DNA from: Pseudanabaena frigida | GTDB lineage: Bacteria; Cyanobacteriota; Cyanobacteriia; Pseudanabaenales; Pseudanabaenaceae | DNA: 48,216 nt | Direction of reading: 5' to 3' | NCBI GenBank assembly: GCA_003242085.1 | Contig: QBML01000038.1 | Coordinates: forward strand, 34,539 to 82,754 | Shown here: one piece after another, positions 35,385 to 44,033 of the stretch | Layout: the number at the start of each line of letters is the position of its first letter | How positions within the stretch are numbered: position 1 is the stretch's first letter | Notes under the pieces: model-generated | Seen by the model: the letters and a program-made list of their open reading frames with translations, nothing else | Database searches by the model: none | Told to the model about the DNA's origin: nothing | Translations under genes and position numbers: made by a program

Positions 35385-35654
35385 ATGGCACTGTTGCAAG
35401 AACGCAAACTGGAAATATTCTCAGAATATCAAAAGCACCCTACAGATACTGGCTCGTCAGACGTTCAGGTTGCTTTGCTAACCGAGCGTGTCACTCAGTT
35501 GACTACTCATCTCAAACTGCATCCTAAAGATTTCTCATCTCGTCGTAGTTTACTCAAAATTATCGGTCAACGTAAGCGTTTGCTCGCCTATGTGCGTAAC
35601 CAAGATCGCGCTCACTACAAACAACTTATCCAAAGTTTAGGCGTAAGAGGTTAG
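35385..35654 (+). CDS. rpsO: 30S ribosomal protein S15
   Basis: 89 residues, the usual length. The sequence shows DTGSSDVQVALLTERVTQLT, HPKDFSSRRSLLKIIGQRKRLLAYVR and the 16S rRNA-contacting residues of S15. It binds the central domain of 16S rRNA early in small-subunit assembly. It is preceded by a structured leader and followed 70 bases later by the PAM68-like gene, an arrangement conserved in other cyanobacteria. Confidence 0.95.
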   Translation: MALLQERKLEIFSEYQKHPTDTGSSDVQVALLTERVTQLTTHLKLHPKDFSSRRSLLKIIGQRKRLLAYVRNQDRAHYKQLIQSLGVRG

Positions 35655-35724
35655 TCTTGGTCTATTTTGGGCGATCGCTTCACACTCTAGAATGTAAATA
35701 AAGAGTCAAAAGTGAGGAGCTAAA

Positions 35725-36222
35725 GTGAAGAACAAATCAAGTAAAGACACTGAACGCATTCCTTTCGAGCCAAATAATCGCAGCAAAAAAGCTAAGGAAG
35801 CAAAAAAGCTACCCACCGCTCCAGTAGTTGCGAATAAAAGCAAATCAAAAGCGAATTCTAGCGTTAAGCAGGATTCGCAAGATATACCAGATGAAGTAAA
35901 TCGCCGTATTATCCGACGTTCGGCTCTATTCTGTGGTATCCCAACAGGTTTAGGTATCACCACATTCTTTGTTAGCTATATTCTTGTTAGCAGACATATA
36001 GTCGATCTACCAACTTCAGCAGTTGTTTTATTGAGTATGTTATTTCTAGGAATAGGAGTTTTAGGATTGAGTTATGGAGCTATTTCAGCTTCTTGGGACG
36101 AAGGACGTATAGGCAGTTGGTGGGGCGGCGATGAGTTTAAAAAGAATTTTGGTCATTTAAAGGAAGCCTGGAAATCTCAACAACAAATAGTCAAAGCTGC
36201 TCAACAATCTAAAAATCAATAA
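35725..36222 (+). CDS. PAM68-like photosystem II assembly protein (DUF3464)
   Basis: 165 residues starting with GTG; GAGGAG lies about 8 bases upstream. A basic, disordered N-terminus of about 55 residues is followed by two membrane helices (ALFCGIPTGLGITTFFVSYIL and AVVLLSMLFLGIGVLGLSYGAI) with the conserved ASWDEGRIGSWWGGDEFKKN after them. This is the PAM68/Sll0933 family, which acts in early steps of photosystem II assembly; linkage to rps15 is known in other cyanobacteria. The stop codon lies in the left arm of hairpin F. Confidence 0.85.
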   Translation: MKNKSSKDTERIPFEPNNRSKKAKEAKKLPTAPVVANKSKSKANSSVKQDSQDIPDEVNRRIIRRSALFCGIPTGLGITTFFVSYILVSRHIVDLPTSAVVLLSMLFLGIGVLGLSYGAISASWDEGRIGSWWGGDEFKKNFGHLKEAWKSQQQIVKAAQQSKNQ

Positions 36223-36261
36223 AAAAGAGGCTCGTGAAACGAGCCTCTTTTTTATTGATTT
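36213..36261. terminator. bidirectional terminator including the PAM68-gene stop codon (hairpin F)
   Basis: A 23-bp perfect stem, 36213-36235 with 36239-36261, and a GAA triloop. The GC part is GAGGCTCGT with A6 before it and T6 after it. The stop codon of the PAM68-like gene is at 36220-36222, inside the left arm; the convergent V4R gene ends 5 bases after the right arm. Confidence 0.85.
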
Positions 36262-36266
36262 ATTGA

Positions 36267-36923
36267 TTATTTCAATAAACGCTGCAAAATTATCTCATGG
36301 TCTAGTCCTTCGGCGAGAAACGACTCAACTATTTGGAGTCTTTCTGGTAAGCCAATAATATAAGTATTGCAATCAGCACCCAGAGATTCACAAGTTGTCT
36401 GCACTGCCAATAGTTCTCGCCCTGTAAGACGAGTAAAAAATGAAGTCAAGATACCAGATTCAAGATAGCCAGTCGGTAGTTTATTACCGCTAATTGCACG
36501 GACATAAGGGGAATTATAAGTTTTAACAAAAATAAATCCTTGAGCTTGATATTTTGGATCGAATTCAAACTTACCCCAGCCATGAGTCTGCCAGCATTGT
36601 TTGAGACTCTGGATGAAAGTAATCATATCCATTTCAGCAAGTGACTGAGAATAGTACTCTTCGAGGGATTCGGTAAAGCGCGTATAAAAGTTTTTACCCC
36701 ACCATTTGCCACAGTTAAATAGAACCAGTCTTGATGCTTGCCCTGTTTCCTTGGCTAAACCCGCATAAAGCGAAGAGATTAATGTATCGGGAACCGCTAT
36801 CAAGCGATCGCCGCGCCGATTCTCCAATAGCCCAATTTCGAGATCTCCCTTAACGTAGGCGTTATAGTCAAAAAAGTTGGCAGGGATGCGATTTTCCTTA
36901 ACGAGATCGGCGACAGAAATCAT
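36267..36923 (-). CDS. V4R-domain protein (Slr0144/Slr0147-like)
   Basis: 218 residues. The V4R (4-vinyl reductase) fold is recognisable by LPTGYLESGILTSFFTRLTGRELLAVQTTCESLGADCNTYIIG, where C-x(8)-C-like residues of the V4R ligand site are present. In Synechocystis, Slr0144 and Slr0147 belong to an operon linked to photosystem II assembly. It is the last gene of a five-gene cluster here and lies 12 bases after the phycobilisome-like gene. Its paralogue is at 37791. It may bind a tetrapyrrole or hydrocarbon ligand. Confidence 0.75.
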   Translation of the reverse strand: MISVADLVKENRIPANFFDYNAYVKGDLEIGLLENRRGDRLIAVPDTLISSLYAGLAKETGQASRLVLFNCGKWWGKNFYTRFTESLEEYYSQSLAEMDMITFIQSLKQCWQTHGWGKFEFDPKYQAQGFIFVKTYNSPYVRAISGNKLPTGYLESGILTSFFTRLTGRELLAVQTTCESLGADCNTYIIGLPERLQIVESFLAEGLDHEIILQRLLK

Positions 36924-36935
36924 AGTAGTTAGTTC

Positions 36936-37394
36936 TTAGTAGATTAGCGTAACTTGAGCAGAAGTAATTAAAGGCTGAAGTAGAGCAAGTTGAGCGGGAC
37001 TAAACTGTTGGCGTAGTCCTTGATTTAGGAGCTTATACAGAGTTTCATTAAGGCGGCGCATATCACGCATTGACATAATGCCTTCTAACCAATTAAGTAG
37101 CCGCTCCTTTAAAAAACTTTCATCATTCAATAGCATCGCCATAGAACAGTAGCGCAGCACAAGAATTAGATTTTTAATACCCATTTCTAAATCTTCTACA
37201 GTCACATTAGGGAGTTCTGAGGGTACTTGATCGGCTACAGCCTGTAAAATGTCAATTTCGCGATCGCGAATTAGTTTGTAAAGTTTGAGGCGATCGGGCA
37301 ATGAATTCATGTAGCTTTCCATTAGACCAAGCTCGTCTGACGCAAGATAACGATCTTGAGCTTGGTTAATTAGTTCTTGAATCTTCGGAATCAT
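36936..37394 (-). CDS. phycobilisome-like globin-fold protein (Slr0146-like)
   Basis: 152 residues, all-helical. LKLYKLIRDREIDILQAVADQV and IKNLILVLRYCSMAMLLNDESFLKERLLNWLEGI follow the phycobiliprotein helix pattern, but the Cys that carries the bilin (in the C-x-x-D/R-C type sites) is not evident; only one Cys, in LRYCSMAML, is present. It is therefore likely to be a phycobiliprotein relative without the normal chromophore. Position between V4R genes matches Slr0146 in the Synechocystis slr0144-slr0152 operon. Confidence 0.65.
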   Translation of the reverse strand: MIPKIQELINQAQDRYLASDELGLMESYMNSLPDRLKLYKLIRDREIDILQAVADQVPSELPNVTVEDLEMGIKNLILVLRYCSMAMLLNDESFLKERLLNWLEGIMSMRDMRRLNETLYKLLNQGLRQQFSPAQLALLQPLITSAQVTLIY

Positions 37395-37509
37395 GGTTCT
37401 TGTGGTGAGAATGATCGATATTTTGATTTTCTATACAAAGTAGAAAAAGATGTTTGTTAAGGCTTATGGATGCGGTATTTACAAAAAATACTGCTATCTA
37501 GACTAATTG

Positions 37510-37794
37510 TCAGAAAAATTTAGAAATATCATCAAGAAAGTCTTCAAGAGTTTCACTACTTTCTTCAACAACAGCACTATTACTTAGATTGGTGTCGATT
37601 GCTGTAGAACCAATTTCAAGGATCCCAGTCCAAGAAATAGCTCGAAAATATTCTCTTACAGTCATCAAATAGCTAAGTGCTGGAGCGGCTTTACCGTTGT
37701 TCTGGCTTAATGCTGGGACGACCGCCCGATTTTCCCAATTTACATTTTGCCAAAAATTGCGTAGTGGCTGTAAGCGCCAATCTGGATCGATCAT
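37510..37794 (-). CDS. small protein of the slr0144-like cluster (Slr0145-like)
   Basis: 94 residues with no membrane helix. It opens MIDPDWRLQPLRNFWQNVNWENR and ends in a strongly acidic stretch (VVEESSETLEDFLDDISKFF). The start codon overlaps the V4R gene stop by 4 bases (ATGA type), so translation is coupled. By position it corresponds to Slr0145. There is a 115-base gap before the next gene in the cluster. Confidence 0.6.
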   Translation of the reverse strand: MIDPDWRLQPLRNFWQNVNWENRAVVPALSQNNGKAAPALSYLMTVREYFRAISWTGILEIGSTAIDTNLSNSAVVEESSETLEDFLDDISKFF

Positions 37795-38471
37795 TTTAAG
37801 AATTCTCCATTTCGCAGACGACCTTCAATGTCACGAGTTGTCGCCCCTTCATTTAGCCAAAATGAAGCAGCATCAATGCGATTTTTGCCACCTAGCAAAA
37901 ACTTACAATAGTTTTCTCCCATTGAATAACATTGAATTTCAATGCACTCTAGCTCTTTATTTACTAAATGAGTAAAAAATCCTGAAAACAAGCCCGCATA
38001 CAGGTGGCAAACTGGCTTGCCGACATCGCCAAGGCTACGGGCAACGGCTGAGTCAAATACGCTGATAAACATAAATCCTTGTTTGCGATCGCTCATATCT
38101 ACTTGCCAGCGACCCCAACCTTGCGATGTAAAGGGCCACCACCAAGTTTCTAGCAAAAAAGGTAGGTTAGTTTGACGAATACTACGTCCAAAATCTTTTT
38201 CAAACCATTCAGTAAATACTAAAGCGTCTTGCCGACCCCATTCACAGCCAATTGAATACATGACGGCTGCCGAAGCTTCCCCCACTTCATCTTCTAGCCC
38301 TTCTTGTAGCCCAATGATGAAGTCTTCACTGGTCAAAATATTCCTGAGCCCGTTCCAATCTTCGATGATTCCTTTTTCAAGATTAGGCTGAAAAAAATCT
38401 TGTAGGCTGTAGTGATTATTTTTTCTTTTGAGTTTGGATGCGCTATTTGGACGTTCTACAGCAACAGTCAT
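37791..38471 (-). CDS. V4R-domain protein, second copy (Slr0144-like)
   Basis: 226 residues with the same build as the gene at 36267: GDVGKPVCHLYAGLFSGFFTHLVNKELECIEIQCYSMGENYCKFLLGG, including the two cysteines of the V4R ligand site (CIEIQC...C). The N-terminal half has a conserved WWPFTSQGWGRW motif shared with the other copy (as WQTHGWGKF). It overlaps the next gene by 4 bases and lies 93 bases after the ferredoxin gene. Role in photosystem II assembly is inferred from the Synechocystis operon. Confidence 0.75.
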   Translation of the reverse strand: MTVAVERPNSASKLKRKNNHYSLQDFFQPNLEKGIIEDWNGLRNILTSEDFIIGLQEGLEDEVGEASAAVMYSIGCEWGRQDALVFTEWFEKDFGRSIRQTNLPFLLETWWWPFTSQGWGRWQVDMSDRKQGFMFISVFDSAVARSLGDVGKPVCHLYAGLFSGFFTHLVNKELECIEIQCYSMGENYCKFLLGGKNRIDAASFWLNEGATTRDIEGRLRNGEFLK

Positions 38472-38564
38472 AAGTAAATACTCCTATCCAAAAATTATTG
38501 AATTCAACGCTTTTATTGATAATCATGTCGAAAAAGTTTGAGCTTTACTGTTTAAACTTCAGTA

Positions 38565-39065
38565 TTACTTTGTCTCAAAAATATCAGCTCTTTTTGTATT
38601 TGCCAATTGTTCTCCAACGCTAAAGTTAGTGTTCTCAAGTTGACGAACTACCGAACGTGTAATTAGTTGACCTACTTCAACTAAGGTCTGACCTGTGATT
38701 GGGCTAAGTAAAGGTTTTTCACAACGTCGTCCTATGAGAGCTTCAATATCTTGAATCGATTGGACATACATACCTACAGGTAGTTCAACGACAATACCTT
38801 CGCCAATTACTTTTGCTTGACAGGCAAGTCTAGAGTTTGGCTTGCAGGTTGTAATTACTTCTAAAGTACGTTGCTCCCTCTTTCCCATAGGGCTGAGAGA
38901 CGACATACCATCTTGGATATAAACGTGACAAGTCGCGCACATGCCACGACCACCACATTCCTTTAAAATACTTAGCTCTTCCCCCATTAAGCCAGATAGT
39001 AATGCACCATTTGTTGCAATATCTGCTGTCTGGGCAATAGGCTCAATTCTTACACGCTTAGCCAT
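38565..39065 (-). CDS. 2Fe-2S ferredoxin (Slr0148-like)
   Basis: 166 residues: the ferredoxin domain is residues 1-100 with C37, C43, C46 and C82 (C-x5-C-x2-C), followed by about 65 residues containing IEALIGRRCEKPLLSP that are not part of a usual ferredoxin. The spacing equals that of the fused ferredoxin at 6363. In Synechocystis Slr0148 is in the slr0144 operon; here the ferredoxin gene is the first gene of the cluster rather than lying after the V4R genes. Confidence 0.8.
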   Translation of the reverse strand: MAKRVRIEPIAQTADIATNGALLSGLMGEELSILKECGGRGMCATCHVYIQDGMSSLSPMGKREQRTLEVITTCKPNSRLACQAKVIGEGIVVELPVGMYVQSIQDIEALIGRRCEKPLLSPITGQTLVEVGQLITRSVVRQLENTNFSVGEQLANTKRADIFETK

Positions 39066-39235
39066 TATTTAGCTTGCCTCTGCAATTGCTCCCCTTAATA
39101 CTAAAACCAGTCTAACCCATTTGAGGTGTATGCATAGAGTAGTTCCCGCCAAATTGCTTAGAATTGTTAAGCAGGATTAAGAGAGATTTCGTTTTTTGGA
39201 GGATATTAGGAATCATTAAGCAACGAATTGTATTT

Positions 39236-40294
39236 CTACATCAAAAATTTCTTTTGGCGTTCATCCAGACAATCTTGTTCGAGCATTTGATCGAAATTAC
39301 GAATTACTTGTTTGCATCGTTTCACGTAGGATGCTACCCATGACTGAATTTGCTGCTGTTGCTCCAATGTACAAATGATGGCAGCTTGTTTGGGGTGTGA
39401 TATTTGTCCATTGCGATCGACTTCAAATTCTTTTAGCCAAGACGACTCGGGACAACTAGATTTCCAGTAGTTAGTAACTACAACTTTGCCAAGATATTGC
39501 GTCGTAAACTTGCTTAGCTTATTTAAAGCAGCTAAAAGTTCATCTAACTTATACTCTTGAGTGTCAGTTTTGACTGATACTTGCTTAGTATGGCTATCAG
39601 TAACTTCTATGAGGTTGTTTTTAGCATTTATTGGAGAGGGCGAGGTCGAGACGAATGCAGGAGGTGTTTGGGGCTTAGTGATATTTGGCTGTATTTGTGC
39701 AGTTGTATTTGCATTTGTACTTGGAATTCTATTGGGTTGACTATTCCTATTTGGATTTTTTTGTCCAGATGCTGAGCTAGGAGATGGCGGTAAGTTTATC
39801 TCTGGATTGGGATCGGTAATAGCATTAGCAAAGCTATGTGTGGTCGGTTTATCTTGAACTTTTGCCGTTTCCGTTATAGGGGTGGCACTAGCATTCCAAT
39901 TTGGTCTTGGTAAAGAATGCTGAGTTACAGAGCCTAATAAAAGCTTAAAGTGTGCAACTGTGTTGTATGTATCTGTTTCGATCAGATATTTGATCTTGGT
40001 GATGCCCCGCCTGTAATCAACTGGTTCGATCCCGCTATCTGTCAGTACCAGTAGTACTAACCCATGCGTTAGCTTGTAAATAAAAACAACATGACCAGCA
40101 AAGTGAAACTCAAAGGACTCAAATCCTTCTGGCACATTTTCTACAACTTGCAGTACCCCTTGCCCTAATGCTTGCTTTGTCCTATCCAATACGGCATCTA
40201 ATCCGTAGAAATAAGGACGCATACGACGGTTTGTGAGGGCAATTCCCACAACCCCTGCTAAATTCAAAAAATCTTGAATAACCTCCCGACTCAT
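39236..40294 (-). CDS. conserved hypothetical protein with a roadblock-like N-terminus and a Pro/Asn-rich linker
   Basis: 352 residues. Residues 1-120 form an alpha/beta domain ([49 protein letters not shown]) that resembles Roadblock/LC7 domains. Residues about 125-235 are a low-complexity linker (Pro, Asn, Ser, Thr). The C-terminal about 110 residues ([28 protein letters not shown], then a helical end) form a second domain. I cannot assign a function. Only 19 bases separate its start from that of rbcR, transcribed the other way. Confidence 0.55.
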   Translation of the reverse strand: MSREVIQDFLNLAGVVGIALTNRRMRPYFYGLDAVLDRTKQALGQGVLQVVENVPEGFESFEFHFAGHVVFIYKLTHGLVLLVLTDSGIEPVDYRRGITKIKYLIETDTYNTVAHFKLLLGSVTQHSLPRPNWNASATPITETAKVQDKPTTHSFANAITDPNPEINLPPSPSSASGQKNPNRNSQPNRIPSTNANTTAQIQPNITKPQTPPAFVSTSPSPINAKNNLIEVTDSHTKQVSVKTDTQEYKLDELLAALNKLSKFTTQYLGKVVVTNYWKSSCPESSWLKEFEVDRNGQISHPKQAAIICTLEQQQQIQSWVASYVKRCKQVIRNFDQMLEQDCLDERQKKFLM

Positions 40295-40313
40295 CTTTTC
40301 TCACGCTGCTTCT

Positions 40314-41240
40314 ATGATCGACATACCGTTCACCCTAGACCAATTACGCATTCTTAAGGCGATCGCTTCAGAAGGTAGCTTCAAACGAGCTGCTGATAGT
40401 CTTTATGTGTCCCAACCCGCCGTTAGTTTGCAAGTCCAACATCTAGAAAGACAACTAGATGTACCTTTGTTCGATCGCGGGGGCAGAAGAGCACAGTTGA
40501 CGGAGGCAGGACAGTTGCTACTTTCTTATGGCGATCGCATTTTGAGCCTTTGCCAAGAAACTTGTCGCGCCATCGACGATTTGCAAAATCTTAATGGTGG
40601 AACTCTGATTATAGGAGCTAGTCAAACAACTGGAACCTATTTGATGCCTCAGATGATAGGCTTATTTCGCAAGAAATACCCAGAAGTTTCAGTGCAACTC
40701 CATGTTCATTCTACAAGGCGAACGGCATGGAGTGTTGCTAATGGACAAGTGGACTTGGCAATTATTGGCGGTGAAATCCCTGCGGATTTGCTGGATTCTT
40801 TAGAGATTACACCCTACGCCGAAGATGAGCTTGCGCTAATTCTACCAACTTCTCACGTACTTGCTCAGGTTGGTGCGTTGCCGATTGATGAGTTGTATAA
40901 ATTGCAATTTATTACCCTTGATTCACAATCGACAATTCGTAAGGCAATCGATCGCGTATTGCTTGATAGTGGTGTCGATCCTCGTCAGTTAGCAATCGCG
41001 ATGGAGCTAAATTCGATAGAAGCAATCAAAAATGCGGTGCAGGCTGGGTTAGGGGCGGCATTTTTATCGGTAACAGCGATCGAAAAAGAGTTGCAAATGG
41101 GCGCATTACAGCAGGTGCGGATCGATGGGGTAGTAATCAAGCGGATGTTGTTGCAAATCCGTAATCCTAACCGCTACCGTTCCAAGGCGACGGAAGCTTT
41201 TTGTAACGAAGTCTTGCCCATATTTCGAGATAAAACTTAG
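40314..41240 (+). CDS. rbcR: LysR-type regulator RbcR (CbbR/NdhR group)
   Basis: 308 residues. The helix-turn-helix ([35 protein letters not shown]) is of the Rubisco-operon regulator type known as RbcR/Ycf30, and the effector domain follows ([22 protein letters not shown]). Such proteins switch Rubisco and carbon-uptake genes in answer to carbon metabolites. No rbc gene is in the window. The gene is divergent from the hypothetical gene at 40294 with a 19-base gap, so its promoter must overlap that coding region or lie within it. Confidence 0.85.
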   Translation: MIDIPFTLDQLRILKAIASEGSFKRAADSLYVSQPAVSLQVQHLERQLDVPLFDRGGRRAQLTEAGQLLLSYGDRILSLCQETCRAIDDLQNLNGGTLIIGASQTTGTYLMPQMIGLFRKKYPEVSVQLHVHSTRRTAWSVANGQVDLAIIGGEIPADLLDSLEITPYAEDELALILPTSHVLAQVGALPIDELYKLQFITLDSQSTIRKAIDRVLLDSGVDPRQLAIAMELNSIEAIKNAVQAGLGAAFLSVTAIEKELQMGALQQVRIDGVVIKRMLLQIRNPNRYRSKATEAFCNEVLPIFRDKT

Positions 41241-41332
41241 CAAAATAGGAGCTTTACGCCTATTTTGCTCTCTAGTCATTATGGCGATTGCTATACAATA
41301 GTAAACTTGTCGTGAGTTTTCACATTTCTGCT

Positions 41333-42379
41333 ATGAGCTATTTTCGCCCTGCTATTGATGCTATGACTGGCTATGTTCCTGGGGAACAACCAAAGTCGGG
41401 TATCAAAGTTATCAAACTAAACACTAACGAAAACCCCTATCCGCCTTCGCCAAAAGCGATCGCCGCTTTGCAAAGTATTGATGGTGATTCTTTGCGGCGT
41501 TATCCCGATCCTTTTGCCTCCGAATTTTGTCAAGCAGTAAGCAAGGCTCTGGATATTCCTGCGGATTGGGTAATTGTGGGTAATGGCAGTGATGATGTTT
41601 TAAATATTTTGATCAGGGCTTGTGCCGAAGGGGACGATCGTAAAGTTGTTTACCCAATGCCCACCTATGTGCTTTATCGCACTTTGTCGGCAATGCAGCC
41701 AGCGAAAATAGTTGAAGTTCCCTATAGTGAAAATTTTCAGTTGCCGATCGCCGAACTTGTGGCGGCAAATGGTGCAGTGACCTTTATTGCTTCTCCTAAC
41801 AGCCCATCAGGTCATATGGTGCCATTGGATGATTTACGCAAATTGGCGCAGCAGGTATCGGGCATTGTGGCGATCGATGAGGCTTATGTTGATTTTGCAG
41901 AGTATTCAGCCTTGCCATTAGTACGTGAATTCGACAATGTGATTGTCCTACGTACTTTATCGAAGGGGTATTCGCTAGCAGGTTTACGATTAGGTTTTGG
42001 TGTGGCGAATCCCAGCTTGCTTTCAGGATTATTTAAGGTTAAAGATAGCTATAACATTGATGCGGTAGCGATCGCGATGGGTACGGCATCAATGCGCGAC
42101 CAAGAATACAAAAAGTCAAATGCTGAAAAAGTCAAAATCTCACGCACCAAACTTTCTCTAGATCTACAAAATCTTGGATTTACCGTCTTAGAGTCTCACG
42201 GTAATTTTGTACTAGCTACACCACCTAAAGGTAATGCTGAAGAGATTTATTTGAAACTCAAAGAATTCGGCATTTTAGTACGCTATTTCAATCAAGCAGG
42301 ACTATCCGACAAGTTACGCATTACTGTTGGTACTGATGAGCAAAATCAAGCTCTGATTGATTTTTTATCCACTCTTTAG
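41333..42379 (+). CDS. hisC: histidinol-phosphate aminotransferase
   Basis: 348 residues from the ATG at 41333; an earlier TTG would add 15 residues without family support. PLP-dependent fold type I: NTNENPYPPSP, VGNGSDDVLNILIRA, VAIDEAYVDFAEYS, and the PLP lysine in LRTLSKGYSLAGLRLGFG. It transfers the amino group from glutamate to imidazole-acetol phosphate in histidine synthesis. It follows rbcR on the same strand with 92 bases between and is probably its own transcript. Confidence 0.9.
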   Translation: MSYFRPAIDAMTGYVPGEQPKSGIKVIKLNTNENPYPPSPKAIAALQSIDGDSLRRYPDPFASEFCQAVSKALDIPADWVIVGNGSDDVLNILIRACAEGDDRKVVYPMPTYVLYRTLSAMQPAKIVEVPYSENFQLPIAELVAANGAVTFIASPNSPSGHMVPLDDLRKLAQQVSGIVAIDEAYVDFAEYSALPLVREFDNVIVLRTLSKGYSLAGLRLGFGVANPSLLSGLFKVKDSYNIDAVAIAMGTASMRDQEYKKSNAEKVKISRTKLSLDLQNLGFTVLESHGNFVLATPPKGNAEEIYLKLKEFGILVRYFNQAGLSDKLRITVGTDEQNQALIDFLSTL

Positions 42380-42410
42380 CATTTTCTAATTGACTTATGA
42401 GCTAATTTCT

Positions 42411-43586
42411 ATGACACAGCTTAATATTAAAAATCTAGGTCAAATCAAGAGTGCAAATATAGATTTTGGCGATCTAACTCTTTTTGTTGGGCCTCAAGCT
42501 ACAGGGAAGAGTATTTTATTACAACTCATAAAGTTGTTAATTGATGGCGAGAATATTGCAGCTACTCTCATGAAATATGGATATCAATGGGAAGATGATT
42601 TATCCAAGTTCAATGAGCTTTACTTTGGCGAGGGAATGTGTAATCTTTGGAGCGAAAGTACAGAGGTAATTATTGACGACGAAGAGATATATCTAGATGC
42701 TCTATTGCCATATGAACTGTCAGAGGAATATGAATATATCGATGAGCCTGAACACATATTTTTTATGCCTGCTCAACGTGTGTTAACTCTTGAGAATGGA
42801 TGGCCCCGTTCTTTTACTAGTTTTGAAATCGGAGACCCATATGTTGTTTGTAAATTTAGTGAGCATCTTCGGTTACTAATGCAACAAGGGTTTATGAGTA
42901 AAGATAAAGACAGTGCTATTTTTCCTCAAACAGGAAGACTTAAACAAGAAATAAGTGATGCTCTTGATGTCAGTATTTTTCATGGCGCTAAAGTTGAACT
43001 AAATACAGTTGAAATGCGGAAACGTATTCAAATTAATGTTAATGGTAATTTGTTGCCATTTATGGCTTGGTCGGCTGGACAAAGAGAGTTTATGCCTTTA
43101 CTGTTAGGGCTTTATTGGCTAATGCCTGTATCAAAAGATTCAAAGAAATCGGATATAGATTTTGTAGTTATTGAAGAACCAGAAATGGGTTTACATCCCC
43201 GCGCAATTTTGTCGGTTATTTTGATGTGTTTAGACCTCTTACACCGAGGCTATCGTTTACTTGTTTCTACTCATTCACCTGTCCTTTTAGAGGCAATTTG
43301 GGCAATTCGTAACTTACAGAATAATAATTCTGATGTTAAGTATCTCTATCAACTTTTTGATTTAAACCCGTCACCACCTATGACTGAACTTTTTGAAAAC
43401 ATCCTTAAAAACAAGAAGTTTTTCACCTATTATTTCGATCAAAAAGAAGATGGTGTTGAGGTACGTGATATTTCATCATTAGATCCATTTGATGAGGACT
43501 TGTCAACTGCTGATTGGGGTGGTTTAACTAGTTTTAGTAGCAAAGCATCTGAAGTTGTTTCTCAGGCGATTCAAGACACACTATAA
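42411..43586 (+). CDS. AAA-family ATPase (AAA_15/OLD-like ATPase head)
   Basis: 391 residues from the ATG at 42411 (an upstream TTG is unlikely). An SMC/ABC-type ATPase head: Walker A GPQATGKS at residues 27-34, a long inserted middle, signature-like WSAGQRE, Walker B FVVIEEPEMGLHP and the switch histidine in STHSP. There is no Toprim nuclease domain after it, unlike OLD/GajA proteins. A second gene 8 bases downstream encodes a small nuclease-like protein, so the two form an operon, as in anti-phage modules such as Septu. Located between hisC and a tRNA gene. Confidence 0.75.
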   Translation: MTQLNIKNLGQIKSANIDFGDLTLFVGPQATGKSILLQLIKLLIDGENIAATLMKYGYQWEDDLSKFNELYFGEGMCNLWSESTEVIIDDEEIYLDALLPYELSEEYEYIDEPEHIFFMPAQRVLTLENGWPRSFTSFEIGDPYVVCKFSEHLRLLMQQGFMSKDKDSAIFPQTGRLKQEISDALDVSIFHGAKVELNTVEMRKRIQINVNGNLLPFMAWSAGQREFMPLLLGLYWLMPVSKDSKKSDIDFVVIEEPEMGLHPRAILSVILMCLDLLHRGYRLLVSTHSPVLLEAIWAIRNLQNNNSDVKYLYQLFDLNPSPPMTELFENILKNKKFFTYYFDQKEDGVEVRDISSLDPFDEDLSTADWGGLTSFSSKASEVVSQAIQDTL

Positions 43587-43594
43587 GTTTTAAA

Positions 43595-44029
43595 ATGGAT
43601 TTTAAAGAAGCGATCACTGCAACACCTTCACTAAAAAATGCTTATAAAAATGGGTTGCAAGCATTAGGAAATTATAGTAATAAGGTCAAACCAACTGACA
43701 CAAAAAAGTGTGAAGGTAGTGTCGATATTGATGCTGCTGTTAATCAGATTTACCCTAATGATTCACGTTGGGATTATGCAATGGGCTATGATGGGACAAC
43801 ATATTTTATTGAAGTGCATAGCGCTGAGACATCTCAAGTTACACCAGTTTTAAAAAAATTTAGGTGGCTAAAAGACTTTTTAGTAACAGATGCTCCCGAG
43901 TTAAACAAACAGCAAAAGAAGCGTTTTTATTGGATAAGTTCAGGTGGTAATAATATTTTACGAGGCAGCCCCCAAGCACGACAGTTAGCACAATCAGGGA
44001 TTACGCTTGATAGACAACTTAATTTATAA
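43595..44029 (+). CDS. small nuclease-like partner of the AAA ATPase
   Basis: 144 residues, no membrane helix. I do not recognise a named family. The motif RWDYAMGYDGTTYFIEVHSAETSQV has the shape of the PD-(D/E)XK nuclease core (Asp60, then Glu73-x-His75 where most have Glu-x-Lys), with an upstream acidic GSVDID. If so, it is a variant nuclease; an inactive structural role is also possible. Encoded 8 bases after the ATPase gene and ends 4 bases before the 3' end of tRNA-Ala on the opposite strand. Confidence 0.55.
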   Translation: MDFKEAITATPSLKNAYKNGLQALGNYSNKVKPTDTKKCEGSVDIDAAVNQIYPNDSRWDYAMGYDGTTYFIEVHSAETSQVTPVLKKFRWLKDFLVTDAPELNKQQKKRFYWISSGGNNILRGSPQARQLAQSGITLDRQLNL

Positions 44030-44033
44030 AAAA

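Noticed and set aside
35272-35527. Open frames overlapping the rpsO start
   Set aside because: They lie in the leader and inside rpsO in other frames; rpsO is certain, and the leader is better explained as structured RNA.
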